From the NCBI GenBank assembly GCA_002337455.1, contig DDGC01000007.1, positions 1-64,000 of the forward strand: a DNA stretch of 64,000 nucleotides, in the 5' to 3' direction. Below, piece after piece: positions 62,794 to 64,000 of the stretch. This DNA comes from Rhizobiales bacterium UBA1912 (GTDB lineage Bacteria > Pseudomonadota > Alphaproteobacteria > Rhizobiales > Devosiaceae). Each line of letters starts with the position of its first letter. Position 1 is the first letter of the stretch. Both the position numbers and the translations under genes were made by a program. The notes beneath the pieces are model-generated. The model was not told where the DNA came from and did not search any database. It saw only the letters and a list, made by a program, of their open reading frames with translations.

Positions 62794-63549
62794 ATGGCGG
62801 AAAACGAGCGTTGGGGCACATATGAACGCTGGCATGATCTGCTCGATGCGCTGTGCATCGAACGTGGCCATTTCGACAATCTGACGCTGGCCGGGCAATT
62901 GTGCGCGGCGAACGGCAACCGGACACGGGGTGCCTTCGAAACGGCGGTCAAGAATTTGCGCAATTGGCGGCAGGGCGTCCACATCCCGCAGCGCAAGAAC
63001 TTTGCGCTTCTGGGCAAACTGCTCGAGGTTCAAGACGATGCCGAGTTGCGTCAGGCCTGGAACAGGCTCTACAGCCAAAAAAGCATAGAGCCGGAACGCG
63101 GGGAAACGACGCTCGCGGCAGCGGATGCGTCCTCGGCAAGACCCGCATGGCCATTCATCGCAGGCGGCGGCGCGCTGGTGGCCATGATCTTGGCAGGCAT
63201 CGTTTTTGCCGGCTGGAGCGCCACTGCCCAAAACGCCGATCCCGTCGGCAGCTATGAGGGTATCGTCGCCGAATATGTGCGCAACGTCTCGGCGCGCGTC
63301 GGCGACTCGATGATTATCCATGGCGCCCGCGGCAATGAATGCGGCGAGGCGCCGAGCTGGGACTCCGCGCGCATTTTGCTGCCAAGCCTGCAGACCGGAA
63401 CGCTCACGGATGGCGGCGTGGGGACTCGCCAAAGCAGGCAGTGTGGCGGGCGGGTGGCGGCCCGGGCGATCCTGTTTACCGCCACGGCGCCAGGCACAGA
63501 GCAGATCAGTCTTTATGGCGACGACATCATCATTCGCGTGAGCGAATAG
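62794..63549 (+). CDS. Membrane-spanning protein with N-terminal HTH-like domain and exported C-terminal domain
   Basis: The 251-residue protein has a cytoplasmic N-terminus of about 115 residues whose NLRNWRQGVHIPQRKNFALL part is like HTH domains of the form NWRxGxxxPxxxNFxLLxxLL. A single transmembrane segment follows (PFIAGGGALVAMILAGIVFA), then a C-terminal domain of about 110 residues outside the membrane with two cysteines (NECGEAPSW, RQCGGRVAA). GGGGGA precedes ATG 62794. A one-membrane signalling architecture is clear, but no family was recognised. Confidence 0.8.
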   Translation: MAENERWGTYERWHDLLDALCIERGHFDNLTLAGQLCAANGNRTRGAFETAVKNLRNWRQGVHIPQRKNFALLGKLLEVQDDAELRQAWNRLYSQKSIEPERGETTLAAADASSARPAWPFIAGGGALVAMILAGIVFAGWSATAQNADPVGSYEGIVAEYVRNVSARVGDSMIIHGARGNECGEAPSWDSARILLPSLQTGTLTDGGVGTRQSRQCGGRVAARAILFTATAPGTEQISLYGDDIIIRVSE

Positions 63550-63562
63550 AGGGACAGAGCAT

Positions 63563-64000
63563 TCAGCCGGCCAGTTTTTGTACCTTTTCGATCAGCGCCA
63601 TGGCGGCGGCGGGGTTTTTTTCCTTGTGGCCGGAGATGACGAAGGCGAAGACGTCGCGGGGGGTTTGCTCGGGAGCGGGGCCGAAGGTCTGGAGGTCGTC
63701 GGGGACGCCGCCCTTGGCGTAGGTCACTATGCGGTCGGCCCAGGTGTCGAGAGCTTTTTCCGAATAGCCCTTTTCATTGTCCTCGGACGTGCCCTGGAGG
63801 CGCAGATAGACGAAATCGGCCGTGGGGTCGGCGATCACCGAATATTGGGCATCGGCGCCGGTGATCAAAGCCACGCCGTTTTCGCGGGCCAGCGCCACTG
63901 CGTCGGCATTGGCAAAGCTCTCGTGACGCGCTTCGACCGCATGGCGCAGCGCGCGGTTATCCTGGGTGGCCGGCAGGAGTTTTAGGAACGCTCCGAAATC
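63563..64000 (-). CDS. DUF72 (YecE-like) protein, N-terminus outside the window
   Basis: The readable C-terminal part has LRHAVEARHESFANADAVAL, VALITGADAQYSVIADPTAD and FVYLRLQGTSEDNEKGYSEK, typical of DUF72 TIM-barrel proteins. The frame is open to the right edge, so the start lies beyond. Function of the family is unknown. Confidence 0.88.
   Translation of the reverse strand, partial: DFGAFLKLLPATQDNRALRHAVEARHESFANADAVALARENGVALITGADAQYSVIADPTADFVYLRLQGTSEDNEKGYSEKALDTWADRIVTYAKGGVPDDLQTFGPAPEQTPRDVFAFVISGHKEKNPAAAMALIEKVQKLAG

Overview
The window is high-GC DNA from an alphaproteobacterium. The gene set and order point to the Hyphomicrobiales, most likely a Devosia/Pelagibacterium-type organism. 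The evidence is the metK-trmB-rimP-nusA-ylxR-infB neighbourhood, an Irr-type iron operator in front of an mbfA homologue, a complete urtABCDE-ureDABCEFG urea cluster, a ugp phosphodiester cluster with a Pho-box-like element, and MmcB and DUF1127 proteins. The family assignment is inference; no rRNA gene is present.

Layout. Positions 1-4136 form a mobile-element region ending exactly at the 3' end of a tRNA-Arg gene. It holds one end of an IS66-family element with a frameshifted tnpA, an orphan C5-cytosine DNA methyltransferase, and a decayed tyrosine recombinase fused by deletion to a decayed IS91-family transposase. Positions 4.4-16.7 kb carry a translationally coupled exported haloperoxidase/ASPIC-repeat pair, small enzymes, lepA, an extensin-like protein, two LysR regulators, an mbfA-type iron exporter under a textbook iron-control element, and a membrane-anchored LytTR regulator. 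Positions 16.7-26.1 kb are a conserved housekeeping block on the minus strand: infB, ylxR, nusA, rimP, trmB, metK, lnt.

Positions 26.5-40.5 kb are a urea acquisition and urease cluster. A sigma-54 promoter with an NtrC-like site precedes urtABCDE, which runs by short overlaps into ureD-ureA-ureJ-ureB-(antisense gene)-ureC-azlCD-mliC-like-ureEFG. The transporter brings urea in and urease releases ammonia and CO2. UreDEFG mature the nickel centre and the UreJ/HupE-type permease may supply nickel. Departures from the usual layout are a very acidic exported protein encoded antisense between ureB and ureC, AzlCD and MliC-like genes inside the operon, and a 40-codon frame that exactly bridges urtB and urtC.

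Positions 40.4-53.7 kb carry a DUF1127 protein, mmcB, a YbaY/META protein, ribokinase, an rRNA methyltransferase, the ugpBAEC phosphodiester transporter, several exported proteins, an Lrp-type regulator divergent from a saccharopine-dehydrogenase-like enzyme, and a duplicated intergenic repeat. Positions 53.7-64 kb carry stress and efflux modules: ArsR/AHSA1/hydrolase, MmyB-type regulator divergent from a DHA2 MFS pump, an ECF41 sigma factor with its carboxymuconolactone-decarboxylase partner, an Hsp70-like protein, a phosphodiester glycosidase, a lipoprotein divergent from a membrane-spanning HTH protein, and a truncated DUF72 gene.

No CRISPR array and no clearly new defence system was found. 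The least explained items are the haloperoxidase/ASPIC pair, the antisense acidic gene inside the urease operon, the urtB-urtC bridging frame, and the lipoprotein/HTH-membrane pair.
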